Positions 10,778 through 20,036 of a stretch of 64,000 nt of DNA are shown one piece after another. The stretch comes from Legionella parisiensis. Lineage in GTDB: Bacteria > Pseudomonadota > Gammaproteobacteria > Legionellales > Legionellaceae. A program made the translations under genes and the position numbers. Numbering within the stretch: the first letter of the stretch is position 1; each line of letters opens with the position of its first letter. The stretch is taken from NCBI RefSeq assembly GCF_001467945.1, contig NZ_LNYQ01000013.1:2174999-2238998 (forward strand), written 5' to 3'. The notes under the pieces are model-generated. The model worked only from the letters and a program-made list of their open reading frames with translations, was not told the DNA's origin and searched no databases.

Positions 10778-11230
10778 CTACTCCGAACCTCGAATTAAAA
10801 GAACAGGTACAGTCGCTATATGGATGATATTATCAGCCACACTGCCTAAAAATAATCGACTAAACCCTCGTCTGCCATGTGCACCTACAACCAATAAATC
10901 AGCGGGCCACTTCTCAGCCTCTTTAACAATTATTTCTGCAACTCTACCTCGTAGTTGTTTCAGTTCCAAAAGTACTTTTTCAACTTTTATTGTCGATTGA
11001 GTGTTTATTTTTTTTGTTGCATTATCTAAAATTTCTTGTCCTTCTTCTATCGCTAATTTAAGTAAGGAAGCATAATCCAAATCAAGCCGCCCACTCGCAT
11101 AAATACTTTCATCGACCACATGAATAATCCGTAAATTCATGTCGTAGCCTTTTGATAGCTTTATAATTTCTTCAATAGCACAATTAGAAACTTCACTTCC
11201 ATCAATGGCTAACATAATATTTTTATACAT
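10778..11230 (-). CDS. Universal stress protein, UspA family
   Basis: This 150-residue single-domain Usp opens MYKNIMLAIDGSEVS and carries the ATP-binding motif G-AHGRRGFSRLFLGSVADNI near the C-terminus, with G-x2-G-x9-GS spacing. Such proteins are cytoplasmic dimers that bind ATP and help survival under starvation or stress. It is convergent with the AI-2E transporter. A second, broken Usp lies at 5990. Confidence 0.92.
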   Translation of the reverse strand: MYKNIMLAIDGSEVSNCAIEEIIKLSKGYDMNLRIIHVVDESIYASGRLDLDYASLLKLAIEEGQEILDNATKKINTQSTIKVEKVLLELKQLRGRVAEIIVKEAEKWPADLLVVGAHGRRGFSRLFLGSVADNIIHIATVPVLLIRGSE

Positions 11231-11329
11231 AACTACTCCAAAAAGAAGATAGATTTGGAACCATGTGCATTTGGATAATTATAGGATGGATAGTTCTTTT
11301 TACAAATATCACAATAAAAGGGGGTCCTA

Positions 11330-11555
11330 ATAGTTGTCTAAAGTGTTCTGTTTGATGTATTGCCCATCACTCGGCTGATAGAATAAATCCAATTGTCTTG
11401 GTTTAAAAATACGCTTCAGACAACGTTTGGCGATTTTAGTAATTAATCGTAAAGCATTCGTTGCATTGATAAAACGAAACTCAATGACTTGAAAATTGTC
11501 AAATCCACCCTAAATCGATTGGTATGTACAAAAAAACATGGTTGCGGTACTACAA
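11330..11555 (-). pseudogene. umuC fragment with internal deletion
   Basis: The stretch shares long identity with the intact umuC at about 27680-27920 (for example CATCACTCGGCTGAT, and the block ending GTATGTACAAAAA), but it lacks about 60 bases in the middle and is riddled with stops. It is a dead piece of a translesion polymerase gene, in the same orientation as the intact copy. It suggests that a umuDC-carrying element once sat here, or that the segment was duplicated. Confidence 0.75.
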
Positions 11556-11658
11556 ACCGGAACGCTACTGCTTACCTATTATAAAGGAGTTACTCTTCTC
11601 TTGATTTAATTACATAATAAACTATCCTTGAATTGTGCAATGCAACAAGGAGCGTATC

Positions 11659-12114
11659 ATGCAACAATTTAATCCAAATTCATTTAATAGCCTAAGTCTA
11701 CCTCTACAACAAATTGTAGAATTAAATAAAAAGACATTTGAAAAATTTTCTTATTTAAAAGCGGAAGATTTTCAAACTAATAATCCTCAAATTTTAGTAG
11801 AAAAAAGTGTTCAAGTTTTTATAGATAATAGTCATAAAAGCCTTGATTATATGCATCAACTATTTAATATCTGGGAAAAACTATCTCAAGAATCTCGTGA
11901 AAAAACACAAGATGTAATGAAAAAGTCGCAATCTTATGCCTCTTCAATTAGCAAGGATTCCCGCTCTTCGGCAAAAAGAGCACATGGCAAAAGCTCTTCT
12001 CCCTTAAGAAGGGAGCATTCTAGTTCGAATTCTAATAAATCGCCAAATAGTCCTTCCAGAAACGCTGCTCAACATACAGCTTCATCTGATAAAAAACATG
12101 ATGCGATCAAATAA
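11659..12114 (+). CDS. Phasin family protein
   Basis: The 151-residue product has an amphipathic helical first half (LQQIVELNKKTFEKFSYL) and a Phasin_2-like middle (SLDYMHQLFNIWEKLSQESREKT), followed by a Ser/Lys/Arg-rich low-complexity tail from about residue 90. Phasins coat polyhydroxyalkanoate granules. The start at 11659 follows AAGGAG and is preferred to an in-frame ATG at 11635. The basic tail is longer than in typical phasins and could bind DNA or another acidic partner. Confidence 0.75.
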   Translation: MQQFNPNSFNSLSLPLQQIVELNKKTFEKFSYLKAEDFQTNNPQILVEKSVQVFIDNSHKSLDYMHQLFNIWEKLSQESREKTQDVMKKSQSYASSISKDSRSSAKRAHGKSSSPLRREHSSSNSNKSPNSPSRNAAQHTASSDKKHDAIK

Positions 12115-12171
12115 AAAATAAATTTATTTAATTTAATGAGTAAAAATATTTTTATCTATAAGGAGAAAAAA

Positions 12172-12249
12172 ATGGGTTACATAATTGGATGGTTGTTGGG
12201 TATACCAGTGAGTGTTCTTTTATTAATTTGGCTTATCTCTCATATTTGA
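12172..12249 (+). CDS. 25-residue single-helix membrane peptide
   Basis: The gene has a strong AAGGAG seven bases before ATG and encodes MGYIIGWLLGIPVSVLLLIW plus ISHI. It is one continuous membrane helix with a Gly/Pro break. It lies 15 bases before the next membrane-protein gene and 57 after the phasin gene, so it is probably in an operon with them. Small hydrophobic proteins like this often sit in membrane-stress clusters, but no specific function is known. Confidence 0.7.
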   Translation: MGYIIGWLLGIPVSVLLLIWLISHI

Positions 12250-12263
12250 AAAAGGAAATTACC

Positions 12264-12899
12264 ATGCATACTGAAACTATCATAAAAACAGGCTGTTATA
12301 AAACAACAGTTATTCGCATTTGTTGGACTGCTATTCTAGCAGGGGCTGTAGTAGGAGTGGGACTGGGGTTTTTACTCAATCTCTTTGGCATGGCCATTGG
12401 ATTAAGTGCATACAGTTCATCTGCAAATGGCGGTGAAGTAATTGCTATAGGTGGGGTAATTGGTTTGTTAATCGGTACTATTGCCGCAATGGCAACGGCA
12501 GGATTTGTAGCAGGTTATTTAGGCAGATTTCATCATTGCTATTGCCATGGTGGGGTACTGTATGGTTTTATAACCTGGAGTATCGCTTTAATACTAAGTA
12601 TCGTGCTTATCGGCCCTACAACTCGCTATATCTCTACATATGAAAATCATTTAAGTCCATCTTTTGCGACCGTAGAAGTTACTAATTCATTAGTTGGAGA
12701 TAAAGTAGTAGCGAGTGAGAAAAATAGTAACTCCCCTAGTGTATCCGTAGAAGCAAAACATTTGGCATGGAGTGGTTGGGTTCTTTTCATTCTCTTTTTT
12801 GTTGGGGCTTTCTCATGCTGTATCGGGGCTTGTTACGGTATGCGCTGTAAAAAAGAAGAGCTATCCACGGACCTTCCTTCGCAAAATGGACCTAATTAA
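12264..12899 (+). CDS. Multi-helix membrane protein of unknown function
   Basis: The 211-residue product starts at 12264 behind AAAGGA. It has four hydrophobic segments: about 18-45 and 54-80 (Gly-rich, GVIGLLIGTIAAMATAGFVAGYLG), 92-115, and 168-190. A polar Ser-rich loop lies between the third and fourth. The short C-terminal tail carries Cys and Lys. The first half resembles small YrzE/TIGR04086-like Gly-rich membrane proteins; this is a weak match. It probably belongs with the 25-residue peptide just upstream. Confidence 0.6.
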   Translation: MHTETIIKTGCYKTTVIRICWTAILAGAVVGVGLGFLLNLFGMAIGLSAYSSSANGGEVIAIGGVIGLLIGTIAAMATAGFVAGYLGRFHHCYCHGGVLYGFITWSIALILSIVLIGPTTRYISTYENHLSPSFATVEVTNSLVGDKVVASEKNSNSPSVSVEAKHLAWSGWVLFILFFVGAFSCCIGACYGMRCKKEELSTDLPSQNGPN

Positions 12900-12916
12900 A
12901 AATTGCAAACTAAATA

Positions 12917-12944
12917 CTAACCATTTCATACATGAGATGGTTAG
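12917..12944. terminator. Hairpin after the membrane-protein gene
   Basis: CTAACCAT and ATGGTTAG can pair over eight bases 17 bases after the stop. The T-run after it is poor, so termination may be weak. Confidence 0.4.
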
Positions 12945-13130
12945 ATTTCTACCTTCATCTGATGAAAATAAAAATGGAATAAGATCATTTCAGCATAATT
13001 AAAAATTACAGTAAAAACATATAAGATAAATATTTATCAAAGTCTTATGTTCCCATTCGCTTATAAAATAAATAATAATGATATTATATTTTCAAACTTC
13101 TTTTTGCCTTCTGGAATATAAGGGTAAGTT

Positions 13131-14006
13131 ATGGCCGGAACAAGTTTATTAGCTCTAATTGATGATATCGCAACCGCATTAGATGATATTGCAGTTATGA
13201 CTAAAGTAGCTACTAAAAAAACGGTGGGTGTATTGGGTGATGATTTGGCACTTAATGCCCAACAAGTACTAGGTATTCACGCGAAAAGAGAATTACCTGT
13301 TATCTGGGAAGTGACCAAAGGCTCTATTCTCAACAAATGCATATTAATTCCATCTGCACTCTTGATAAGTTTTTTTGCACCACCGCTTGTAAGGTTCTTC
13401 TTATTATTGGGTGGACTCTATTTGTGCTTTGAAGGATTCGAGAAAATTATTGAAAAAGTATTTCATAAAAAAAATAATAGCGCAAAAAAAATAGAGAAAC
13501 TTAATATCAACATGTCTTTATTGGAACAGGATAAAATTAGAGGGGCCATACGCACTGATTTTGTACTATCAACTGAAATTATAGTAATAACATTAGGAAC
13601 CGTCCTCGCAACATCCTTAATTAATCAAGTAGTAATTTTAATCATCATCTCACTCATCATGACTGTTGGTGTATATGGTTTAGTGGCCTTAATTGTAAAG
13701 CTGGATGATTTGGGGTTCATTTTACGCGAAAAAAAGCAACCAATCAGACAAATAGGCATTTTTTTAATCGGCACAGCTCCAATTTTGATGAAATTTTTAG
13801 GTATAGTAGGAACAATAGCTATGTTCTTGGTTGGAGGAGGGATTATTACACACGAAGTGTCTGTAATTCATTCGTACACCGAAAATGTATCTTCAATTCT
13901 CTCTTTGGGTATTGATTTCATTACGGGCATCATCGCTGGGGGAATAGCTGCGATTGTATTTATTCTTTTTAACAAACTTAAATCAAAAATCATAATTGAT
14001 AAATAA
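13131..14006 (+). CDS. YedI/DUF808 family inner-membrane protein
   Basis: The 291-residue product opens MAGTSLLALIDDIATALDD and continues with DDLALNAQQVLGI and RELPVIWEVTKGSILNK, the signature of the DUF808/YedI family. About six membrane helices follow. The family is widespread but its function is not known. The start is supported by AGGGTAAG just upstream. It sits among other membrane-stress genes. Confidence 0.9.
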   Translation: MAGTSLLALIDDIATALDDIAVMTKVATKKTVGVLGDDLALNAQQVLGIHAKRELPVIWEVTKGSILNKCILIPSALLISFFAPPLVRFFLLLGGLYLCFEGFEKIIEKVFHKKNNSAKKIEKLNINMSLLEQDKIRGAIRTDFVLSTEIIVITLGTVLATSLINQVVILIIISLIMTVGVYGLVALIVKLDDLGFILREKKQPIRQIGIFLIGTAPILMKFLGIVGTIAMFLVGGGIITHEVSVIHSYTENVSSILSLGIDFITGIIAGGIAAIVFILFNKLKSKIIIDK

Positions 14007-14222
14007 AATGATGATTGAAGAAATCCTCAATTTATACGCTACAACTCTTTTTGAAAAAAGTTTTAATAAAACGACCGCTAAAAATAAATAAGTAGGCGCA
14101 TAATACGGAACTACTTCGGCTAATACGGTGATCGTTATATAAGACACCAATGAGATGATTACTATGAGCCACTGGTTTCCATTGTCAAAATAATACAATA
14201 ACTCCAGATTAGGGGGAAGCAT
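13983..14222 (-). CDS. Possible small membrane protein opposite the yedI/DUF421 gap
   Basis: A 79-residue frame contains two hydrophobic segments (about 18-37 and 43-56) with a polar PYYAPTY turn and a basic end, a sensible membrane topology. It overlaps the 3' end of yedI and the start of the DUF421 gene. The plus strand here has only a short 27-residue frame. No family was recognised, and it could be a chance frame. Confidence 0.3.
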   Translation of the reverse strand: MLPPNLELLYYFDNGNQWLIVIISLVSYITITVLAEVVPYYAPTYLFLAVVLLKLFSKRVVAYKLRISSIIILFINYDF

Positions 14223-14709
14223 GGGAAATTTTTTAGGAATAAACGAACTTTTGGATTATGGTCTCTATTTACGAGGGATAATAATTACACTGTATGCGAT
14301 TGTGATCTTCAGAATGAACTTGTCTCGGCTTTATGGAAATCATAGCGCCTTGGATTTTATTATATATATTATCTTGGGGGCTATCTTGGGCGAAGCAATT
14401 GTGAACAATATACCTCTTTTGCCTTCTATAATAGTGTGCTCATTGATTGTTTTGATGTATAAAATAATGGCCTTTTTAACTTATAAAAGCCATCGAGTGG
14501 GAAAATATATTAAAGGAGAAAAAATTATACTCATTAAAAATGGAAAACTAATTAAAAAAAATCTCGAATGCACACGAATTACGAGAAACGATATAATGCA
14601 GTCATTAAGATTGCAATGCGGCCTTTGTAATCTTGAATTAGTAGATATAGCTATTCTTGAAAGAGGAGGAAAAATTTCCTTTCAAATTAAACGTAGCCAC
14701 CGTCCTTAA
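14221..14709 (+). CDS. DUF421 (YetF-like) membrane protein
   Basis: The 162-residue protein has three N-terminal membrane helices with the family pattern YAIVIFRMNLSRLYGNHSALDFI and GEAIVNN, followed by a small soluble domain with GEKIILIKNGKLIKKNL and ITRNDIMQSLR. This is the full DUF421/YetF architecture and usual length. The soluble part is thought to bind a small ligand, but the role is unknown. The ATG follows AGGGGGA. It is downstream of yedI and probably co-transcribed. Confidence 0.85.
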   Translation: MGNFLGINELLDYGLYLRGIIITLYAIVIFRMNLSRLYGNHSALDFIIYIILGAILGEAIVNNIPLLPSIIVCSLIVLMYKIMAFLTYKSHRVGKYIKGEKIILIKNGKLIKKNLECTRITRNDIMQSLRLQCGLCNLELVDIAILERGGKISFQIKRSHRP

Positions 14710-14909
14710 AAAATCGATCTTATAATGATTTTTCAGAGAATTAGTGTTACCCAAATAAATCAGCACGCGCATTTTTTTGGATACCATGTACTATAATTTT
14801 TCTAATAAATTCGTTTCTTGAGAAACAAAATCTAGATGATGCAAGTAATTTCCAATCTAAAATGAGAACATAGCATTATATTATTCATTAAGAGTTTAAG
14901 GATTAAAAA

Positions 14910-15362
14910 ATGAAAAAGGGAATTTTTCCTTATTTAAAATATGATTTTCAAGCCTCTATAGTGGTGTTTCTAGTCGCCCTACCCTTGTGTCTCGGTATTG
15001 CACTAGCATCAGAGGCTCCCCTATTTTCTGGAATTATAGCTGGAATAGTGGGGGGGATCGTTGTTGGATTTCTCAGCGGTTCCGCATTGGGAGTAAGCGG
15101 CCCAGCTGCAGGTCTTGTAGCAATAGTTCTCGCTGCTCAACAATACTTAGGTTCTTGGAAAACATTTTTATTGGCCGGGTTTATCGCAGGAATCATGCAA
15201 ATTGTAGCCGGTTTTCTACGTGGTGGAATCATTGCTTATTATTTTCCCTCATCGGTAATTAAGGGTATGTTAAGCGGTATTGGGATAATCATTATCTTAA
15301 AGCAGATTCCCCATTTAATTGGATATGATGTACCTAAACCCAAACCCCAATTAAGCTCTTAA
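14910..15362 (+). pseudogene. SulP-family anion transporter, truncated to the N-terminal third
   Basis: A good ribosome site (AAGGA) and ATG lead into the typical SulP N-terminus: [25 protein letters not shown], then GVSGPAAG and [24 protein letters not shown]. The protein stops at 150 residues, whereas SulP transporters run about 500-750. The remaining transmembrane core and STAS domain are missing. The next 250 bases hold no recognisable continuation, so a deletion is likely. It is not expected to transport. Confidence 0.85.
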
Positions 15363-15609
15363 TGGACATCTCACTTCGACTTGCTTCAATATTGATGGTA
15401 TTTGGCTGTCTTTTTCATGCCGAACCTCCTGCACTTAGATTACGAAAAAATTCGACTTTTAGCATTTTTGGGAGGCTTACCATTCACTTTTGATTAAATA
15501 TCCCTATAACTGTGGAAGAACTTATTTTATCTAAGACTCCCTTATAAAAAGCTGAAACGACGCCCTCAGCTAATTACAAGGGAACCTATTGCACTATATT
15601 TTATTTTAA

Positions 15610-15942
15610 TTACCAACCATAAAAATTTGAAATAGATTGAACATACTCTGGAGAGAACTCCGGCCAATGATCTTTATCAAAACCAGGGGAATTTTTTAAC
15701 CGCTCTTTATCTATATTCAAAATAAAACAATCTTCATCAAGATTATAGGTAAAGGCATTCCAAGGAATAGCAAAAAATTTATTGCCAAAACTCATAAAGC
15801 CACCAAAATCAAGCACTAAATAAGTCACTTTTCCTGTGTCTTTATCAATTACTATTTCCGCAACCTCTCCCAAATCTTTTAAATCATGATTTTTAACTGA
15901 AACCCCAACAACCTCACCAGAACGTACATTTGAATGAGCCAT
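15610..15942 (-). CDS. PRC-barrel domain protein
   Basis: The 110-residue product carries one PRC-barrel: VRSGEVVGVSVKNHDLKDLGEVAEIVID, then GKVTYLVLDFGGF and KFFAIPWNAF. PRC-barrel proteins are often stress-induced and bind other proteins or RNA. The ATG at 15942 follows AAGGAT by eight bases and is preferred to one at 15978. It is 16 bases downstream of the DUF883 gene on the same strand, so these two form an operon. Confidence 0.85.
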   Translation of the reverse strand: MAHSNVRSGEVVGVSVKNHDLKDLGEVAEIVIDKDTGKVTYLVLDFGGFMSFGNKFFAIPWNAFTYNLDEDCFILNIDKERLKNSPGFDKDHWPEFSPEYVQSISNFYGW

Positions 15943-15958
15943 TTTTATTTCATCCTTG

Positions 15959-16261
15959 TTATTTAAAAATTTTAGCAAAAATATACCCTATTCCTGCTGC
16001 CAGAATAACTGAAGTAAGTGGTTGTTTTTGGATAGAGCGAGAAACACTTTTTACAGAATCTTCAATATATCCTTCAGCTTTACTCAATTCTTCCTTGCCA
16101 GATTTATATAAATCCGCCGCTGTATCACCAATTTGCGCTACTAGTTCTTCTGCTTTGGGTTTAGTCTCATAATAAGCATTTCCCGCTTTTTCTTTGGCTG
16201 TATCCAAAAGCTGGCTTGCTTTCTTTTTAATTTCTTTTGCATTGTCATTAAAATCATTCAT
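15959..16261 (-). CDS. DUF883 (ElaB/YqjD) family membrane-anchored protein
   Basis: The 100-residue product has a long charged helix (AKEIKKKASQLLDTAKEKAG) and a C-terminal membrane anchor (PLTSVILAAGIGYIFAKIFK), as in ElaB and YqjD, which tether stalled ribosomes to the inner membrane in stationary phase. The start at 16261 has AAGGAG upstream. It is the first gene of a two-gene unit with the PRC-barrel protein. Confidence 0.85.
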   Translation of the reverse strand: MNDFNDNAKEIKKKASQLLDTAKEKAGNAYYETKPKAEELVAQIGDTAADLYKSGKEELSKAEGYIEDSVKSVSRSIQKQPLTSVILAAGIGYIFAKIFK

Positions 16262-16504
16262 AACTATTCTCCTTATAGTCTTATACTTCAAAGAACTTGG
16301 GAAAACACTCTATATAAGCTTAATGATTAAGAACTGTTTGTCAAATACAGCCCAAAAAGACCAATGTTTTACCATTTTTAATTATTGATAGGCATCTCGG
16401 CTCAAACCTCTTATCGGGCCAAGTGAAACAAAATGTAAGGCTAAGAAAATTTGGGAAAATTTTTCTAAATATTCAGGTTAATATGAATGATATCCAGTAC
16501 AATT

Positions 16505-16770
16505 GATTAATGATTATGTTTTAAAGTGTATTGGCATTATTAGATCTGCTGATATTATTGGCATCCGGCCAAATTATACGCTCCAGTAAGTTCCTTTTTG
16601 GGGCTAACTGCTAGATACGCACTGCATACCAAACCTCAACAAATTCCGTTTAAACCTTAGCGAGATTTAAAAAATAACGAGTCGCTTTAAGTTCGCCGAT
16701 TCGTTTGAGAATATTTTTTTAACCAAGTCATTTAGTTCTCTGGTTCTTTATCGATCGGTACGATCATATG
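16505..16770. repeat. Decayed copy of an integrase 3' end, hairpin block and Fic 3' end
   Basis: The block follows the same order as 31440-31780. First come the last codons of an integrase (TTTTAAAGTGTATTGGCATT and TTAGATCTGCTGATATTATT). Then comes a CAGTAAGTTCC hairpin remnant, and then a piece of the Fic gene's 3' end on the minus strand (AATAACGAGTCGCTTTAAG). Both genes are dead here. It marks an old insertion or duplication of the element now seen at 30.6-32.8 kb. Confidence 0.75.
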
Positions 16771-17009
16771 AGGTATAAAAATTGGAATAAATCGGTATTA
16801 TGCCTGTAAAAAAGATAATCAGTGCACTAAGTCGTGCAGCCATGATACGGTTTCTTCATTTGAATTAAAGGAAATCGAGTCATGCAATTGCACAACTCAA
16901 CCAAAAACATTTGGAGTTAAGGCCTTTCCTTCTCTACGGTAGGAGGAAGGAAAAAACCTGAACCCGTTGAGTGCTTGCATGAGATCATCAATGATACCTA
17001 GAACCCTCA
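16771..17009. other. Intergenic, one long imperfect hairpin
   Basis: No gene is apparent. Around 16920-16955 TTTCCTTC and GAAGGAAA flank a CTACGGTAG core, giving an imperfect cruciform. Its role is unknown. Confidence 0.35.
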
Positions 17010-17642
17010 TTATTGAAGATTTAGTTCAACTTTAGGAGTATTATAATCATCTCGAATAAAAATAGATTTTCCTGCTAATGTTAAAAAATCCTCTAAATCA
17101 TGTTCTGGTATATTGGGGGCAAACAGAGCTTTGTCTACCAATCCAACAGTCCTATCATATTTTTCACCCGACATTCTTAATCCCGCGTTATTTACACATG
17201 CTATCATCGCTCTTGCAATATAGGCGTTTAATGAATGCTGGTGGTAATTCCCACCGCTTGCTTCCTGGATCGCTCTAAAAATATCTCCTATTGTATTTGC
17301 AGAATCAAGCTCATGGGAAAATTTTTGTGCTCTTTTTACACCAGTATCACCATGACGATGAAAAAATCCACGATATCTTTTAGGTGAATTGTCGTCTTTT
17401 TTCGTTGAATATTGAATATAATATCCAGCTTGCTCTTGCAAATTTTTTTTAAGCGTCTCAATACTTACTTTTTGAAGTTCACTCGATATGTTTTCTAAAG
17501 TTTTTCTTTTATAGTCTTGCACGCTTGAGGCGCCTAGGAAATCTCTGATTTTATTTCCTGATGCTATTACGGAAGACATTCTACCAATTTGTCTCTCTAA
17601 AGCTTGTTTTACTGTGTCAACTTCTTTTTTTAATCGCGACAT
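17010..17642 (-). CDS. Unknown protein with N-terminal coiled coil
   Basis: About 210 residues. The first third is a likely coiled coil (SRLKKEVDTVKQALERQIGR). The rest is mixed helix with GFFHRHGDTGVKRAQKF and a GGNYHQHSLNAYIARAM segment. No enzyme motif was recognised. The start is uncertain: the ATG at 17642 follows GGTGA, and another in-frame ATG lies at 17654. In a Legionella-like genome such orphan proteins are sometimes secreted effectors; that is only a possibility here. Confidence 0.6.
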   Translation of the reverse strand: MSRLKKEVDTVKQALERQIGRMSSVIASGNKIRDFLGASSVQDYKRKTLENISSELQKVSIETLKKNLQEQAGYYIQYSTKKDDNSPKRYRGFFHRHGDTGVKRAQKFSHELDSANTIGDIFRAIQEASGGNYHQHSLNAYIARAMIACVNNAGLRMSGEKYDRTVGLVDKALFAPNIPEHDLEDFLTLAGKSIFIRDDYNTPKVELNLQ

Positions 17643-17800
17643 GACATTCACCATTACACTTAAAAAAGGCAACTTATAGCTATTATATATAATGAATGTT
17701 AAGGGAACATTAATGTGTATAGCGACAATTAAAACGATGAATTGCCTCGAATTATGTGCATTTTCAGTAGAGCAGCAATAAACGAAAAAAACAGCCCAAG

Positions 17801-19030
17801 TTAAGGCATAGAATTTGGATTTATTTCATCTTTCATTATGTGTTTTTTATCTAAAGCCAAGGATAATAGTGTGGCGATGACAAGCGCTGCCGTAATAATA
17901 GACAAAGTCTGTTCAAAATTAAAATGTAACTCGAGTGATTTACCAAGCAAAGGCTGAAGTATAAGAGCACTCATCATTAAGATCATATTGGATGTTGATA
18001 ATGCTGTACCGCGAAGTTCGTTGGTGACACTGTCTTTTACTACTCCAAATACCAAAATATATGCGGAAGAAAAAAAGCCTGTGAGGAACAATAAAAAATA
18101 CAATATTCCCAAAAATTCAATCTTCAAATAGACAACAAATGAATAAAACAAAAATGTTAGCGAGGCAAATAATGTCATTACTATTTGTCTTTTTACACCG
18201 CATTGAACAAGCCAGGCACAAAAGGGGCCTCCAATGGCGGCTCCGATAAATACGACAGACATCAGAGTGCTGACTGTATACAAAGACATTGCTGGATAAC
18301 GATGAACTAAAAAAGGAATTCCCCACAAATTAGCAATTGCATTAATGATCGAAATCATAGCAAATCCATAAAGTCCTGCGAGCCAGACTTGTGGATTTTG
18401 CAGAACTTGTTTGAGCGCTTTCGATGGGGATATCTGTTCTCTTTCTTCAGAAATAGAACAATGCTCTGGGTCTTGAATAATAAAAATAACAAATAAGGTG
18501 ACTACAATGGCGCAACATCCAACAACATACATGGTAACGCGCCAACCCAAGTGAGTAATAAGTGAAGCCATACCAACTTCCCCAAGTGCCACTCCCATCA
18601 TCGCTAAAGTCTCGGAAATGCCAACCAGCATCGTAAAGTGACGATTGGAAAACCAAGATGCAGTGACATAAAGCATCCCAATAAAACCAAAGGCGCTTCC
18701 CGATCCCATGATTAATCGAGCGAGATAAGCTTGCCCATACGATTGACTTAATCCCAAGCCAAATATGCCAAGGGATAGTAATATCGATGCCGATATTAAA
18801 ATTTTACGTGTCCCAAAGCGATCATAAGCTAATCCAACCGGAATTTGCATGATCACATATGCTAGAAAAAAAGCAGCAGATAGCGAACCTACCTGTGTTT
18901 TAGTTAATTGAAAATCCAGACTCCACTTAGACGCCATCAATCCTGCCGTTGCTTGAAGAAAAAATTGAAAAAAAACATAAGTCGTAGCCATCCCCCAGTT
19001 AAGCCATGGCATTAGGTGTTGTCGATTAAG
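17801..19030 (-). CDS. Major facilitator superfamily transporter
   Basis: The 409-residue product has twelve hydrophobic segments, the MFS loop motif GLAYDRFGTRKILI between helices two and three, and a long central loop near residue 200. It most resembles MFS carriers of organic acids or amino-acid derivatives. The substrate cannot be named. The ATG at 19030 follows TTGGAG and is preferred over an in-frame start at 19057. An unidentified gene tail ends three bases upstream, so it was once part of an operon. Confidence 0.88.
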   Translation of the reverse strand, partial: LNRQHLMPWLNWGMATTYVFFQFFLQATAGLMASKWSLDFQLTKTQVGSLSAAFFLAYVIMQIPVGLAYDRFGTRKILISASILLSLGIFGLGLSQSYGQAYLARLIMGSGSAFGFIGMLYVTASWFSNRHFTMLVGISETLAMMGVALGEVGMASLITHLGWRVTMYVVGCCAIVVTLFVIFIIQDPEHCSISEEREQISPSKALKQVLQNPQVWLAGLYGFAMISIINAIANLWGIPFLVHRYPAMSLYTVSTLMSVVFIGAAIGGPFCAWLVQCGVKRQIVMTLFASLTFLFYSFVVYLKIEFLGILYFLLFLTGFFSSAYILVFGVVKDSVTNELRGTALSTSNMILMMSALILQPLLGKSLELHFNFEQTLSIITAALVIATLLSLALDKKHIMKDEINPNSMP

Positions 19031-19032
19031 CA

Positions 19033-19190
19033 TATTTACTCCAATTTCATAAGCCACTCTATCATTAATCTCTGTTGATTAAGTAGAGTACCTGGAAAGA
19101 ACTCCATTAAAATAGCACCTTGAACACCTATTTCTTCTGGTATTTCTTGTATAATGCGCGGCACTGGCAAATCCTTGTCCCCAATTCTGC
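19033..19190 (-). pseudogene. C-terminal gene remnant before the MFS gene
   Basis: An open frame of about 50 residues (reading PRIIQEIPEEIGVQGAILME and ending IEWLMKLE) runs into a TAA two bases before the MFS start codon. It has no start codon and no recognised family. The tight spacing implies former co-transcription with the transporter. Confidence 0.35.
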
Positions 19191-19343
19191 AGCAGGACAT
19201 TTATAACCAAACATCAAGCTCAGAAAATTATAATCCGAATATTTTGTATCATCTCCATTTATTTTTATTAAAAGCAAGAAAAATGGTCTATATTTAACCT
19301 ACTAACCAGATGAGTTGAAAAAAATCATAGAAGGAACATATTT

Positions 19344-20009
19344 ATGGACAAAAAAATAGAACTATTGACCCCCCAAAACTCGGTGCTATTAATGATTGAT
19401 TATCAACCACAAATGGCTTTTGGTGTCGCAAGTATTGATCGGCAATCTTTGAAGAATAATGCCGTAGCCATGGCTAACGCAGCAAAACTATTCCAGGTTC
19501 CTACTATTCTTACCTCTGTGGAAACAGAAAGTTTTAGCGGTTTTATATGGCCAGAGTTACTCGATGTATTCCCTGAAAATAATGTTATTGAGCGCACCAG
19601 CATGAACTCATGGGACTCTCAACTAGTGAGGCAACATGTTGATAATACTGGCAGGAAAAAGTTAATCCTTGCAGGCTTGTGGACTGAAGTATGTATCAAT
19701 ATGTGTGCTTTTTCAGCAATGCAAGATGGTTATGAAATTTATGTAGTTGAGGATGCTTGTGGTGGTACAAGCGAAATAGCACAACAATCCTCTATGAATC
19801 GAATGCAACAGGCTGGAGTTGTCTCTGTAACTTGGCAGCAAATACTGCTTGAATGGCAACGTGATTGGGCAAGAAGAGATACTTATGATGGTGTCATGAA
19901 TATTGTCAAAGAGTTTAGTGGTGCTTACGGTATGGGCGTTGATTATGCGTATACAATCGTTCACAAACAAAAGCCAAGAAGTGAATGGAAAGGTAAAATG
20001 GTAAAATAG
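19344..20009 (+). CDS. Cysteine hydrolase, isochorismatase/YcaC family
   Basis: The 221-residue product has the cysteine-hydrolase fold: VLLMIDYQPQ (D19), NVIERTSMNSWD, and the nucleophile motif LAGLWTEVC (C117). The overall length and the NSWD segment place it closest to YcaC-type hydrolases, whose substrate is unsettled. The start has AAGGAAC upstream. It is followed after 27 bases by an amidohydrolase on the same strand, a likely two-gene catabolic unit. Confidence 0.88.
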   Translation: MDKKIELLTPQNSVLLMIDYQPQMAFGVASIDRQSLKNNAVAMANAAKLFQVPTILTSVETESFSGFIWPELLDVFPENNVIERTSMNSWDSQLVRQHVDNTGRKKLILAGLWTEVCINMCAFSAMQDGYEIYVVEDACGGTSEIAQQSSMNRMQQAGVVSVTWQQILLEWQRDWARRDTYDGVMNIVKEFSGAYGMGVDYAYTIVHKQKPRSEWKGKMVK

Positions 20010-20036
20010 TATCTTTCTTAAGGAGTAGATAAATAC

